A stretch of DNA of 18,150 nt from Pseudomonadota bacterium (GCA_023426365.1 JAFAAW010000080.1:1-18150), one strand, 5' to 3'. Shown: positions 1 to 6,329, counted from the first letter of the stretch. Notes: a model not told the origin generated them from the sequence alone. Translations and numbers: made by a program.

Positions 1-504
1 GTCGGCGCCCGTGGGCGCGGCCGGGGCGGGCGCATCGCTGCCCTCGCCGGCGGTGGCCGGCGCGGTGGGCAGGCGGGTCGCCGGGGTCAGGCCGGTCATG
101 AAATTGTGCGGCTTGGCGGTCTTGCCGGTCCGCCGTTCCCACTCCCGCACCGCCTGTTCGTCGAACGGGTTGACGTAGCCCCCTTGGGCCGTCCGCATCT
201 CGGGATCGTAGCATTGGAAGGTCGCCCGGTGCGGCGAGGTGGCGCGGCACTGATAGCGTATATCGCTGAGCCTCAAGGCCTGCAGGCCGTGCGCCGCGCA
301 GCGCTCGCCCGCCAGCGTGTCCACCTCCTCGCGGGGCGTCTTGTCGCTGTAGCAGATGGCCAGGCCTTTGCCGCTCACCACCGGGTCCAGCGGCTTGGCC
401 ACCGTGGGCGAGGTGGTGTTGCCCCAGTCCACAAACGGTTCGGGATCGGCACAGCCGGCGGTCAGGGCGGCCAGGATCAGCAGCAGGGGGCGATCAACGC
501 GCAT
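1..504 (-). CDS. Putative lipoprotein of unknown function (C-terminus cut by the window edge)
   Basis: The frame is open from an ATG at 504 to the left edge, giving 168 codons with no stop, so the 3' end is missing. The N-terminus (MRVDRPLLLILAALTAGC) is a short basic and hydrophobic signal ending in a lipobox-like TAGC, with the predicted lipidated Cys at residue 18. The mature part begins ADPEPF and carries four more cysteines (C51 in AICYSD, C69, C86, C98), compatible with disulfides in the periplasm. The last visible stretch is Ala/Pro/Thr-rich and looks like a linker. No strong Shine-Dalgarno precedes the ATG. The gene is divergent from the DHH gene. I do not recognise a functional domain; envelope location is inferred from the signal only. 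Confidence 0.72.
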   Translation of the reverse strand, partial: MRVDRPLLLILAALTAGCADPEPFVDWGNTTSPTVAKPLDPVVSGKGLAICYSDKTPREEVDTLAGERCAAHGLQALRLSDIRYQCRATSPHRATFQCYDPEMRTAQGGYVNPFDEQAVREWERRTGKTAKPHNFMTGLTPATRLPTAPATAGEGSDAPAPAAPTGAD

Positions 505-586
505 GGTCGGACTCTGTCGTCACGGTGAACCCATTGTTTAGCGCAGCCCACACGCAAGGGAAAGGCGATTGCTTGCTTACCGGGCG

Positions 587-613
587 TTGTCACTGTCCCC
601 GTCAGGGGATAAT
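587..613 (+). promoter_or_regulatory. Candidate promoter for the DHH phosphoesterase gene, with an inverted repeat in the spacer
   Basis: TTGTCA (587-592) and GATAAT (608-613) resemble -35 and -10 boxes but are only 15 bases apart, shorter than usual. The spacer holds TCCCC-GTCA-GGGGA (596-609), a perfect 5-bp inverted repeat that overlaps the -10. This is an inference from motif similarity. Confidence 0.35.
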
Positions 614-636
614 GTTGCGATCCCGTTTGGGAGGGT

Positions 637-642
637 AGGAGG
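637..642 (+). promoter_or_regulatory. Ribosome binding site of the DHH phosphoesterase gene
   Basis: AGGAGG ends five bases before the ATG at 648. It is a near-perfect Shine-Dalgarno and fixes this start. Confidence 0.85.
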
Positions 643-647
643 ATCAG

Positions 648-1580
648 ATGTCGGAGACCAAGAAGTTCCGTCTGGTGACGCGCAGCGATTTCGACGGTCT
701 GGTGTGCGCCGTGCTGCTGCGGCAGTTGGACATCATCGACGAGATCAAATTCGTCCACCCCAAGGACATGCAGGACGGCCTGATCGATATCGGGGCCGAC
801 GACATCACCACCAACCTTCCCTATGTGGATGGCGTGCATCTGGCGTTCGACCATCACCTGTCGGAAACCATCCGCGTCGGCAAGAGAGACAATCACATCA
901 TCCACGCGGATGCGCCCTCGGCGGCGCGGGTAGTCTATGATTATTACGGCGGTGCCGTGCGCTTTCCGGCCGCCTGGGACAAGATGATGGAAGAGGTGGA
1001 CAAGGCCGATTCCGCCCGCTACTCGCTTGACGACATCCTTTCGCCCACCGGCTGGACCCTGCTCAACTACATCATGGATGCGCGCACCGGCCTGGGCCGC
1101 TTCCGCGATTTCCGCATCTCCAACTACCAGTTGATGATGAATCTGATCGATTACTGCCGAAACCACGGCATCGAGCAGATTCTCGACCTGCCCGACGTCA
1201 GGGAACGCACCGACCTCTATTTCGACCACGAGGAACGCGCCAAGGAGCAGATCAAGCGCTGCTCGACCGTGCACGGCAATTTGGTGGTGCTGGACCTGCG
1301 CAACGAGGAAACCATCTACGCCGGCAACCGCTTCATGATTTACGCGCTGCATCCGCAGTGCAACATCTCGATCCACGTCATGTGGGGCCTCAAGAAGCAG
1401 AACACGGTCTTCGCCATCGGCCGCTCGATCCTGGACCGCAGCTCCAAGACCAATGTGGGGGCGCTGTGCCTGGAATATGGCGGCGGCGGCCACGAGAAGG
1501 CCGGCACCTGCCAGGTGGCCAACGACAAGGCGGAAACCGCGCTCAACGACATCATCGCCCGCATCAACGCCGACGGCTGA
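648..1580 (+). CDS. DHH/DHHA1-family phosphoesterase (exopolyphosphatase-like)
   Basis: The 310-aa protein has both halves of the DHH phosphoesterase superfamily. The N-terminal metal site is visible as RSDFDG (D14, D16) and as FDHHLSE, with D68-H69-H70 as the signature triad. The C-terminal DHHA1 substrate-binding motif is GGGGHEKAG around H282. Family members hydrolyse phosphodiester or phosphoanhydride bonds in substrates such as short oligonucleotides, pAp, cyclic dinucleotides or polyphosphate, using Mn2+. The sequence alone does not say which. No signal peptide or membrane segment is visible, so it is probably cytoplasmic. The start is well supported by an AGGAGG. It appears monocistronic: a 9-bp hairpin follows the stop and a lipoprotein gene diverges upstream. 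Homologues are often labelled exopolyphosphatase, which I treat as unproven. Confidence 0.9.
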   Translation: MSETKKFRLVTRSDFDGLVCAVLLRQLDIIDEIKFVHPKDMQDGLIDIGADDITTNLPYVDGVHLAFDHHLSETIRVGKRDNHIIHADAPSAARVVYDYYGGAVRFPAAWDKMMEEVDKADSARYSLDDILSPTGWTLLNYIMDARTGLGRFRDFRISNYQLMMNLIDYCRNHGIEQILDLPDVRERTDLYFDHEERAKEQIKRCSTVHGNLVVLDLRNEETIYAGNRFMIYALHPQCNISIHVMWGLKKQNTVFAIGRSILDRSSKTNVGALCLEYGGGGHEKAGTCQVANDKAETALNDIIARINADG

Positions 1581-1588
1581 CGCCAAGC

Positions 1589-1612
1589 GGGCCGGCCACC
1601 ATCGGCCGGCCC
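1589..1612 (+). terminator. Terminator-like hairpin after the DHH gene
   Basis: GGGCCGGCC (1589-1597) and GGCCGGCCC (1604-1612) form a perfect 9-bp stem with a six-base loop, nine bases after the stop. No T-run follows, so it may be a weak or Rho-assisted terminator, or an mRNA-stabilising hairpin. Confidence 0.5.
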
Positions 1613-1750
1613 CATTGCCATCCTTCGGCCGGGCGGCACCCCGGGGAAAACCTGACCCGGCGATCCACCGACCGAATTATGTTGCACCGCCCGCGCGCCT
1701 GACTCACATTCAGGCGGCATGCACCGTTTGCGCGCTGAGTGATGTGGCCC

Positions 1751-2386
1751 ATGGACCTGCCCAAGATCGCCAAGGTTCTTGCACTTGCCGCCTCGGACAA
1801 CCAGGCCGAGGCGCTGCACGCGCTGCGCACCGCGCGCCGCCTGCTGGCGGAAGCCGGCAGCGATTTCGTCGATCTGGCCCGCCACTTGGGCGGAGATGAC
1901 GGCGTCAGCCGCGAGGCGCTGGAAAACGCCGTCTTCGACCTGCGCAACGAGGTGCGCCACCTGCGCTGCGAGAACGAGCGCCTGCGCCAGGGGCGCGGCA
2001 TCGACGGCGCGCCCACCAGCATGTTCGAAGCCGCCCGCGCCGCCAGCGACGTGATCCGGCTGCGCGCCGAGCTGGCGGCGGCGACCCAGGCCCTGGCCGG
2101 CGAGCGGGCGGCCCAGGCGGCGCTGCGCACCACCTTGCAGGAGGTGCAGGCGGAACTGTCGGTTGCCATCGCCCGGCTGTCCGAGGCGGAAACCCGCCGC
2201 GCTGTGCAAGAGGCCGAAAGCCGCCGCCTGGCCCAGGCCAACCAGTCCCTGCTGGCGCAACTGGCCGAGCGGGGCATCGCCAAGGCGGAAACGGGTCCGG
2301 TGCCGCCCGCCGACGCGCCCCCGGTCCGCAAGCCGCGCGGCGCGCTGCGCGCCAGGATCGGGCGTGGCCAATACGCCCTGTTCTGA
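1751..2386 (+). CDS. Unknown protein: DUF2786-like N-terminus plus long coiled coil
   Basis: The 211-aa protein starts MDLPKIAKVLALAASDNQ. Residues about 3-45 follow the DUF2786 pattern: a KIxKVLALA helix, then a short turn, then an EAxxALRxARRLLAEAG helix. That domain is found in bacterial and phage proteins without a firm function. From about residue 58 to 180 the sequence is Leu/Ala/Glu/Arg-rich with heptad-like spacing (NEVRHLRCENERLR, then RAELAAATQALAGER) and should form a coiled coil. The end is basic (RKPRGALRARIGRGQYALF). There is no signal or membrane segment. In-frame starts at 1739 (GTG) and 1742 (ATG) would add only MMWP or MWP. None has a strong ribosome site; I chose 1751 because the domain begins there. 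A dimeric nucleic-acid or scaffold role is conceivable but not shown. Confidence 0.8.
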   Translation: MDLPKIAKVLALAASDNQAEALHALRTARRLLAEAGSDFVDLARHLGGDDGVSREALENAVFDLRNEVRHLRCENERLRQGRGIDGAPTSMFEAARAASDVIRLRAELAAATQALAGERAAQAALRTTLQEVQAELSVAIARLSEAETRRAVQEAESRRLAQANQSLLAQLAERGIAKAETGPVPPADAPPVRKPRGALRARIGRGQYALF

Positions 2387-2436
2387 CCGCCCGCCCCATG
2401 GCGGCCGGACAATGGCGCGTGCGGCGGCGTGTGGCG

Positions 2437-2467
2437 CTGGACTCCTGGCACTTCCCGCCCATATAAC
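2437..2467 (+). promoter_or_regulatory. Candidate dapF promoter implying a leaderless or near-leaderless mRNA
   Basis: TATAAC (2462-2467) is a good -10 box. A poor -35 (CTGGAC, 2437-2442) lies 19 bases upstream. Transcription from this -10 would begin at about 2474, which is the dapF ATG itself, and no Shine-Dalgarno is present before that ATG. Confidence 0.35.
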
Positions 2468-2473
2468 CCGCTT

Positions 2474-3316
2474 ATGACCACCATCGGCGCCCATGACTTC
2501 GTGAAGATGCACGGCCTGGGGAACGACTTCGTCGTTCTCGACGCCCGCGCGTCCGGCCTTGCCCTTTCGCCCGCGGCGGTGCGCGCCGTTGCCGACCGCC
2601 ACCGCGGCGTCGGCTGCGACCAGTTGATCGTCATCGAGCCGGCGCGCGGGAGCACCAGCGATGCCTGGATGACCATCTACAATCCCGACGGTTCCGAATC
2701 GGGCGCCTGCGGCAACGCCACCCGTTGCGTCGCGTGGCTGCTGATGGGTCAGAGCGGCGACGACAAGGTGGTGATCGAGACCAAGGCCGGCCTGTTGGAT
2801 GCCGAGGCGCGGGGCGACAGCCTGGTGGCGGTGGACATGGGGCGCGCCCGCCTGGACTGGCGCGAAATCCCGCTGGCCGAGGCGCGCGACACCCTGCATC
2901 TGGGCATTGGCGCCGGACCGCTGGCCGATCCGGTCGGCGTCAGCATGGGCAATCCCCATGCGGTGTTCTTCGTCGATGACGTGGCCGCCATCGATCTGGC
3001 GGCGCTGGGGCCGGTGCTGGAGCACCACGCCCTGTTCCCCGAACGCGCCAATATCGAGATCGTCCAGGTGCTGGGGCCGGAACGCCTGCGCATGCGGGTG
3101 TGGGAACGCGGCGCCGGCATCACCCAGGCTTGCGGCACCGGCGCCTGCGCCACCCTGGTGGCGGCGGCGCGGCGCGGCCTGTGCGCGCGCAAGGCCGAGG
3201 TGGTGCTGGACGGCGGTTCGTTGTTCATCGAATGGCTGGCCGACGACCACGTGCTGATGACCGGGCCGGTGGCGCTGGCGTTCAGCGGAACCCTGGACCC
3301 GAGTTTGCTGTCATGA
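2474..3316 (+). CDS. dapF: Diaminopimelate epimerase
   Basis: It interconverts LL- and meso-diaminopimelate without a cofactor, the penultimate step of lysine synthesis and the source of meso-DAP for peptidoglycan. The 280-aa length is typical. The N-terminal signature FVKMHGLGNDFVVLD is intact. The two catalytic cysteines are visible as C79 in SGACGNATRC and C220 in ACGTGAC, one in each half of the pseudo-symmetric fold. The substrate-binding MGNPHAVFFVD and the later ERANIE region are also present. A longer reading from 2429 adds 15 residues unlike the family, so I start at MTTIGAHDF. The stop overlaps the ATG of a 36-codon ORF that leads directly into mtaB. Cytoplasmic. Confidence 0.97.
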   Translation: MTTIGAHDFVKMHGLGNDFVVLDARASGLALSPAAVRAVADRHRGVGCDQLIVIEPARGSTSDAWMTIYNPDGSESGACGNATRCVAWLLMGQSGDDKVVIETKAGLLDAEARGDSLVAVDMGRARLDWREIPLAEARDTLHLGIGAGPLADPVGVSMGNPHAVFFVDDVAAIDLAALGPVLEHHALFPERANIEIVQVLGPERLRMRVWERGAGITQACGTGACATLVAAARRGLCARKAEVVLDGGSLFIEWLADDHVLMTGPVALAFSGTLDPSLLS

Positions 3317-3423
3317 CCGGAGCGAGCGCAGCGAGGGATTGGGCCGTTGAGGCCCCGCGTGCTTATGCGCGCGTCAGCCACGCCGTCGGAGACGGCGCCC
3401 GGCGCCTGAGGGCCGTAGCATGA
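3313..3423 (+). other. 36-codon ORF coupled by ATGA overlaps to dapF and mtaB; possible inserted repeat
   Basis: ATG at 3313 shares ATGA with the dapF stop, and the TGA at 3421-3423 shares ATGA with the mtaB start. The product would be 36 aa (begins MTGASAARDW, ends RRLRAVA) and resembles nothing I know. The DNA is unusually structured: GCGAGCGCAGCGAG, then GGGCC-GTTGA-GGCCC (3341-3355), GCCGTC-GGA-GACGGC (3382-3396) and GGCGCC-C-GGCGCC (3394-3406). It may be a dispersed intergenic repeat that happens to keep an open frame, rather than a functional peptide gene. No good ribosome site precedes 3313, so translation would rely on coupling to dapF. Confidence 0.4.
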
Positions 3424-4673
3424 CCACCGACAAGGTCCAGGTGGTCACCTTCGGCTGCCGCCTGAACGCCTATGAATCCGAAGTGATGCGCGAGCACGCC
3501 AAGGCGGCGGAGACGGGGGTGGAGACCATCATCGTCAACACCTGCGCCGTCACCGCCGAGGCCGAGCGGCAGGCCCGCCAGAACATCCGCAAGCTGCGTC
3601 GCGACAACCCCGGCGCCCGCATCGTGGTGACTGGCTGCGCCGCCCAGGTGGACCCGGCCAAGTTCTCGGCTATGCCCGAGGTGGATCAGGTGCTGGGCAA
3701 TGCCGAGAAGATGCAGCCCGACATCTTCGCCGCCCCGCCCGAGGAGCGCATCGTCGTCACCGACATCATGCAGGTGCGCGAAACCGCCGAGCATCTGGTC
3801 AGCGGCTTCGAGGGGCGGGCGCGCGCCTTCGTCGAGGTGCAGACCGGGTGCGACCACCGCTGCACCTTCTGCATCATTCCGTTCGGGCGCGGCAACAACC
3901 GCTCGGTGCCCATGGGCCGCATCGTCGATCAGGTGCGCGCGCTGGTGGCCCAGGGCTTCGCCGAGGTGGTGTTCACCGGCGTGGATATCACCGCCTATGG
4001 CGGCGACCTGCCGGGCACGCCCACCTTGGGGCAGATGGCGCGTCGCCTGCTGGCGCAGGTGCCCGAGTTGCCCAGGCTGCGGCTGTCGTCGCTGGACCCG
4101 GTCGAGGTGGATGACGATCTGTTGCGGCTGGTGGCCGAGGAGCCGCGGCTGATGCCGCATTTCCATCTGTCGGTGCAGGCGGGCGACGACATGGTGCTCA
4201 AGCGCATGAAGCGCCGCCATCTGCGCGCCGACGTGACCGCCCTGGCCGAGCGCCTGCGCAGCTTGCGCGGCGACGTGGCGCTGGGGGCGGACATCATCGC
4301 GGGCTTCCCCACCGAGGACGAAGCCATGTTCCAGCGCTCGCTGGATCTGGTGGACGAGGCCGGGCTGACCCATCTGCACGTCTTTCCGTTTTCCGCCCGT
4401 CCGGGCACGCCGGCGGCGCGCATGCCGCGCGTGCCGGGCGACGTGGTCAAGGAACGCGCGGCCCGGCTGCGCGCCAAGGGCGAGGCCGCCATGGCCGCCT
4501 TCGTCGCGGGCCGGGTGGGGCGCGAGGTGTCGGTGCTGGTGGAAGGCGACAATTCCGGCTTTTGCGAACATTATCTGCCGGTGCGGCTGTCGGCGCCGGC
4601 GCCGGACGGAAACATCGTGCGCGCCCGCGTGGTCGGGGCGGACGACAACAAGCTGAACGCAGAGCCGCTGTAA
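3420..4673 (+). CDS. mtaB: tRNA t6A37 methylthiotransferase (MtaB-type)
   Basis: This radical-SAM enzyme adds a methylthio group to N6-threonylcarbamoyladenosine at position 37 of ANN-decoding tRNAs, giving ms2t6A. The 417-aa protein has the three-part layout of the family. The N-terminal UPF0004 domain carries three cluster cysteines (C13 in FGCRLN, C42 in VNTCAV, C73 in VTGCAAQ). The radical-SAM core has CDHRCTFC (C144, C148, C151), followed by LSSLDP and FHLSVQAGDD. The C-terminal part, including the VLVEG region from about residue 368, fits a TRAM RNA-binding domain. The opening VVTFGCRLNAYESEVM separates MtaB from MiaB and RimO. GAGGG at 3408-3412 is the probable ribosome site. ftsY follows 20 bases after the stop, suggesting co-transcription. 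Confidence 0.95.
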   Translation: MTTDKVQVVTFGCRLNAYESEVMREHAKAAETGVETIIVNTCAVTAEAERQARQNIRKLRRDNPGARIVVTGCAAQVDPAKFSAMPEVDQVLGNAEKMQPDIFAAPPEERIVVTDIMQVRETAEHLVSGFEGRARAFVEVQTGCDHRCTFCIIPFGRGNNRSVPMGRIVDQVRALVAQGFAEVVFTGVDITAYGGDLPGTPTLGQMARRLLAQVPELPRLRLSSLDPVEVDDDLLRLVAEEPRLMPHFHLSVQAGDDMVLKRMKRRHLRADVTALAERLRSLRGDVALGADIIAGFPTEDEAMFQRSLDLVDEAGLTHLHVFPFSARPGTPAARMPRVPGDVVKERAARLRAKGEAAMAAFVAGRVGREVSVLVEGDNSGFCEHYLPVRLSAPAPDGNIVRARVVGADDNKLNAEPL

Positions 4674-4693
4674 AGCGGCCGGGGGAGACGGGC

Positions 4694-5872
4694 ATGAGCA
4701 AGACGGGCTTTTTCGGGCGGCTGCTGGGGCGCAAGGGCGAGGACAAGGCGCCCGAACCCGTCGCGCCCGCCGAGCACGAAGCGCCGGCCACCCCCGCCGA
4801 AGCGCACCCCCAGCCAGAACCCGAGCCGCCGGCCGTCCCCGAACCCGAGCCGGAACCGCAGCCGCAGCCGGAACCCGAACCGCCCGCCGAACCCGCGCCG
4901 CAGCCCGAGCCTGAACCGGCCCCGGCCCCGGTGACCGAACCGGAAGCGGAAACCCGCCAGGGCTGGTTCTCGCGCCTCAAATCCGGCCTTGCCAAATCCT
5001 CGTCCAAGCTGACCCAGGGCATCGGCGACCTGTTCACCAAGCGCAAGCTCGACGACGAGGCGCTGGAGGAACTGGAGGAACTGCTGATCACCGCCGATCT
5101 GGGCGTCGCCACCGCCGCCCGCGTCACCAAGCGGCTGGCCAAGAGCCGCTTCGGCCAGGACGTGGATTCGGCCGAGATCAAGGCGACCCTGGCCGAGGAG
5201 ATCACCGACATCCTGGCCCCCGTGGCCCGTCCGCTGGCCCCCGATTTCAGCCGCAAGCCGCATGTGGTGCTGGTGGTGGGCGTCAACGGCGCCGGCAAGA
5301 CCACCACCATAGGCAAGCTGGCCAAGCATTACCGCGACCAGGGAAGAACGGTCAGCCTTGCCGCCGGTGACACCTTCCGCGCGGCGGCGGTGGAGCAGCT
5401 CAAGGTGTGGGGCGAGCGCACCGGCTGTCCGGTGGTGGCGCGCGACACCGGCGCCGATGCCGCCGGCCTCGCCTTCGACGCGCTGGCCGAGGCCAGGAAG
5501 CGCGGCGACGACCTGTTGTTCATCGACACCGCCGGTCGCCTGCAGAACAAGTCGGACCTGATGGCCGAGCTGGAAAAGATCGTCCGCGTCATCAAGAAGC
5601 AGGACCAGACCGCGCCCCACGACGTGCTGCTGGTGCTGGATGCCACCGTGGGCCAGAACGCCCATTCGCAGGTGGACATCTTCCGCGAGATGGTGGGCGT
5701 CACCGGGCTAGTGCTGACCAAGCTGGACGGAACCGCGCGCGGCGGCGTGCTGGTAGCCCTGGCCGAGAAGTTCAAGCTGCCGGTCCACGCCATCGGCGTG
5801 GGCGAGAAGGCCACCGATCTGCGCCCGTTCGAGGCGGAGTCCTTCGCCCGCTCGCTGGTCGGGCTGGACTGA
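4694..5872 (+). CDS. ftsY: Signal recognition particle receptor FtsY
   Basis: FtsY is the membrane-associated GTPase that docks SRP-bound ribosomes at the translocon. Of 392 aa, the first ~15 are basic/amphipathic (MSKTGFFGRLLGRKG). Residues about 17-95 form an acidic Pro/Glu-rich A region (runs such as EPEPEPQPQPEPEP). The NG domain follows: an N helical bundle starting near WFSRLKSGLAKSS, then the GTPase motifs GVNGAGKTTT (from G196), DTAGR (from D278) and TKLDG (from T342), with GVGEKATDLRPF near the end. The G motifs are intact. An upstream in-frame start at 4562 overlaps mtaB and is rejected; GGGGAG at 4682-4687 supports 4694. It is the last gene of the dapF-mtaB-ftsY run; two hairpins follow. 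Confidence 0.97.
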   Translation: MSKTGFFGRLLGRKGEDKAPEPVAPAEHEAPATPAEAHPQPEPEPPAVPEPEPEPQPQPEPEPPAEPAPQPEPEPAPAPVTEPEAETRQGWFSRLKSGLAKSSSKLTQGIGDLFTKRKLDDEALEELEELLITADLGVATAARVTKRLAKSRFGQDVDSAEIKATLAEEITDILAPVARPLAPDFSRKPHVVLVVGVNGAGKTTTIGKLAKHYRDQGRTVSLAAGDTFRAAAVEQLKVWGERTGCPVVARDTGADAAGLAFDALAEARKRGDDLLFIDTAGRLQNKSDLMAELEKIVRVIKKQDQTAPHDVLLVLDATVGQNAHSQVDIFREMVGVTGLVLTKLDGTARGGVLVALAEKFKLPVHAIGVGEKATDLRPFEAESFARSLVGLD

Positions 5873-5878
5873 CCGAAA

Positions 5879-5922
5879 GGCCGGGGGCAGCCCCGGCCCG
5901 GTGCCGGCGCCCTCGGGGCGCC
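5879..5922 (+). terminator. Tandem terminator-like hairpins after ftsY
   Basis: The first stem is GGCCGGGG (5879-5886) with CCCCGGCC (5891-5898), loop GCAG. The second is GGCGCCC (5906-5912) with GGGCGCC (5916-5922), loop TCG, followed by a C/T-rich tract rather than a pure T-run. Position directly after the ftsY stop supports transcription termination. Confidence 0.6.
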
Positions 5923-5960
5923 CCTTCCTCACTCCTGTATCACCTTTGCATAGCGCCCGG

Positions 5961-5986
5961 GCCGCCGGCCGGCCGCCGGCCGGCCG
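5961..5986. repeat. 11-bp GC-only tandem repeat, about 2.4 copies
   Basis: GCCGCCGGCCG occurs at 5961-5971 and 5972-5982, followed by a partial copy GCCG. The unit contains CCGGCCGG-type self-complementarity, so it could also fold. No function is evident. Confidence 0.7.
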
Positions 5987-6095
5987 TCGTCGAGCGCTCA
6001 TGGGCGCGGGTGCGTGGCGGGCTGGCCAAGGCGCCGGCGCGCGCCCGGGCATGCCCGGTGGCGATCGCGGCTTCCCCGCAAGTGCGAATAGGGCG

Positions 6096-6149
6096 CCTAC
6101 CCTGACCCAACCACCCGCTGGGGTGGGGCAAATCCCCTCCCGGGTAGGG
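6096..6149 (+). ncRNA. Candidate structured leader RNA with two mutually exclusive hairpins
   Basis: CCTACCC (6096-6102) can pair with GGGTAGG (6142-6148) to close the element. Inside, CCACCC (6111-6116) pairs with GGGTGG (6121-6126), loop GCTG. Alternatively 6121-6128 pairs with 6134-6141 (GGGTGGGG with CCCCTCCC, one T-T mismatch, loop CAAAT). The two inner stems share bases 6121-6126 and cannot form together. A TTTT tract follows at 6152. Found by eye; no energy calculation or comparison was possible. Confidence 0.25.
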
Positions 6150-6246
6150 ACTTTTCGAAGGAGTCCAAGGGGTTAGCTTCGAAGGGGGTTTCCGCTTCCC
6201 GCAAGCCAAGGAAAAATTGTTAAAATCAGGCGGTGCTAATGTTCGT

Positions 6247-6260
6247 TTGGCATATGCCAA
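6247..6260. promoter_or_regulatory. Perfect 14-bp palindrome upstream of mdh (operator candidate)
   Basis: TTGGCATATGCCAA is fully self-complementary and lies 114 bases before the mdh start in a comparatively AT-rich patch. It looks like a binding site for a dimeric regulator. I cannot assign it to a named regulator family. Confidence 0.45.
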
Positions 6261-6265
6261 TCCCC

Positions 6266-6293
6266 TTGCTCTGTGGCGCGAATCGCGTTACCA
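6266..6293 (+). promoter_or_regulatory. Weak candidate mdh-sucCD promoter
   Basis: TTGCTC (6266-6271) and TTACCA (6288-6293) are separated by 16 bases. If used, transcription would start near 6300, placing the 6247-6260 palindrome just upstream of the -35 and the 6312-6329 palindrome just downstream of the start. The boxes themselves are poor matches. Confidence 0.22.
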
Positions 6294-6311
6294 AGGCCCC
6301 CCATGGCCTAA

Positions 6312-6329
6312 GCTGCGACGTGTCGCAGC
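6312..6329. promoter_or_regulatory. 18-base inverted repeat 46 bases before mdh
   Basis: GCTGCGAC (6312-6319) and GTCGCAGC (6322-6329) are perfect 8-bp arms around a GT centre. It could be an operator or, if transcribed, a short stem in the mdh 5' leader. Confidence 0.45.

Noticed and set aside
1340..3250. 636-codon minus-strand open frame opposite the coiled-coil gene and dapF
   Set aside because: It overlaps dapF, which is certain, and its sequence is antisense-like and repetitive.
5901..6260. Small open frames on both strands in the ftsY-mdh gap (5901-6176 plus, 5940-6260 minus)
   Set aside because: They run through hairpins and repeats, lack ribosome sites and have Pro/Arg/Gly/Ala composition typical of random GC-rich DNA.
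6247..6271. Sigma-54 promoter suggested by TGGCAT followed by TTGCT
   Set aside because: The GG and GC elements are not ten bases apart as the -24/-12 promoter needs.
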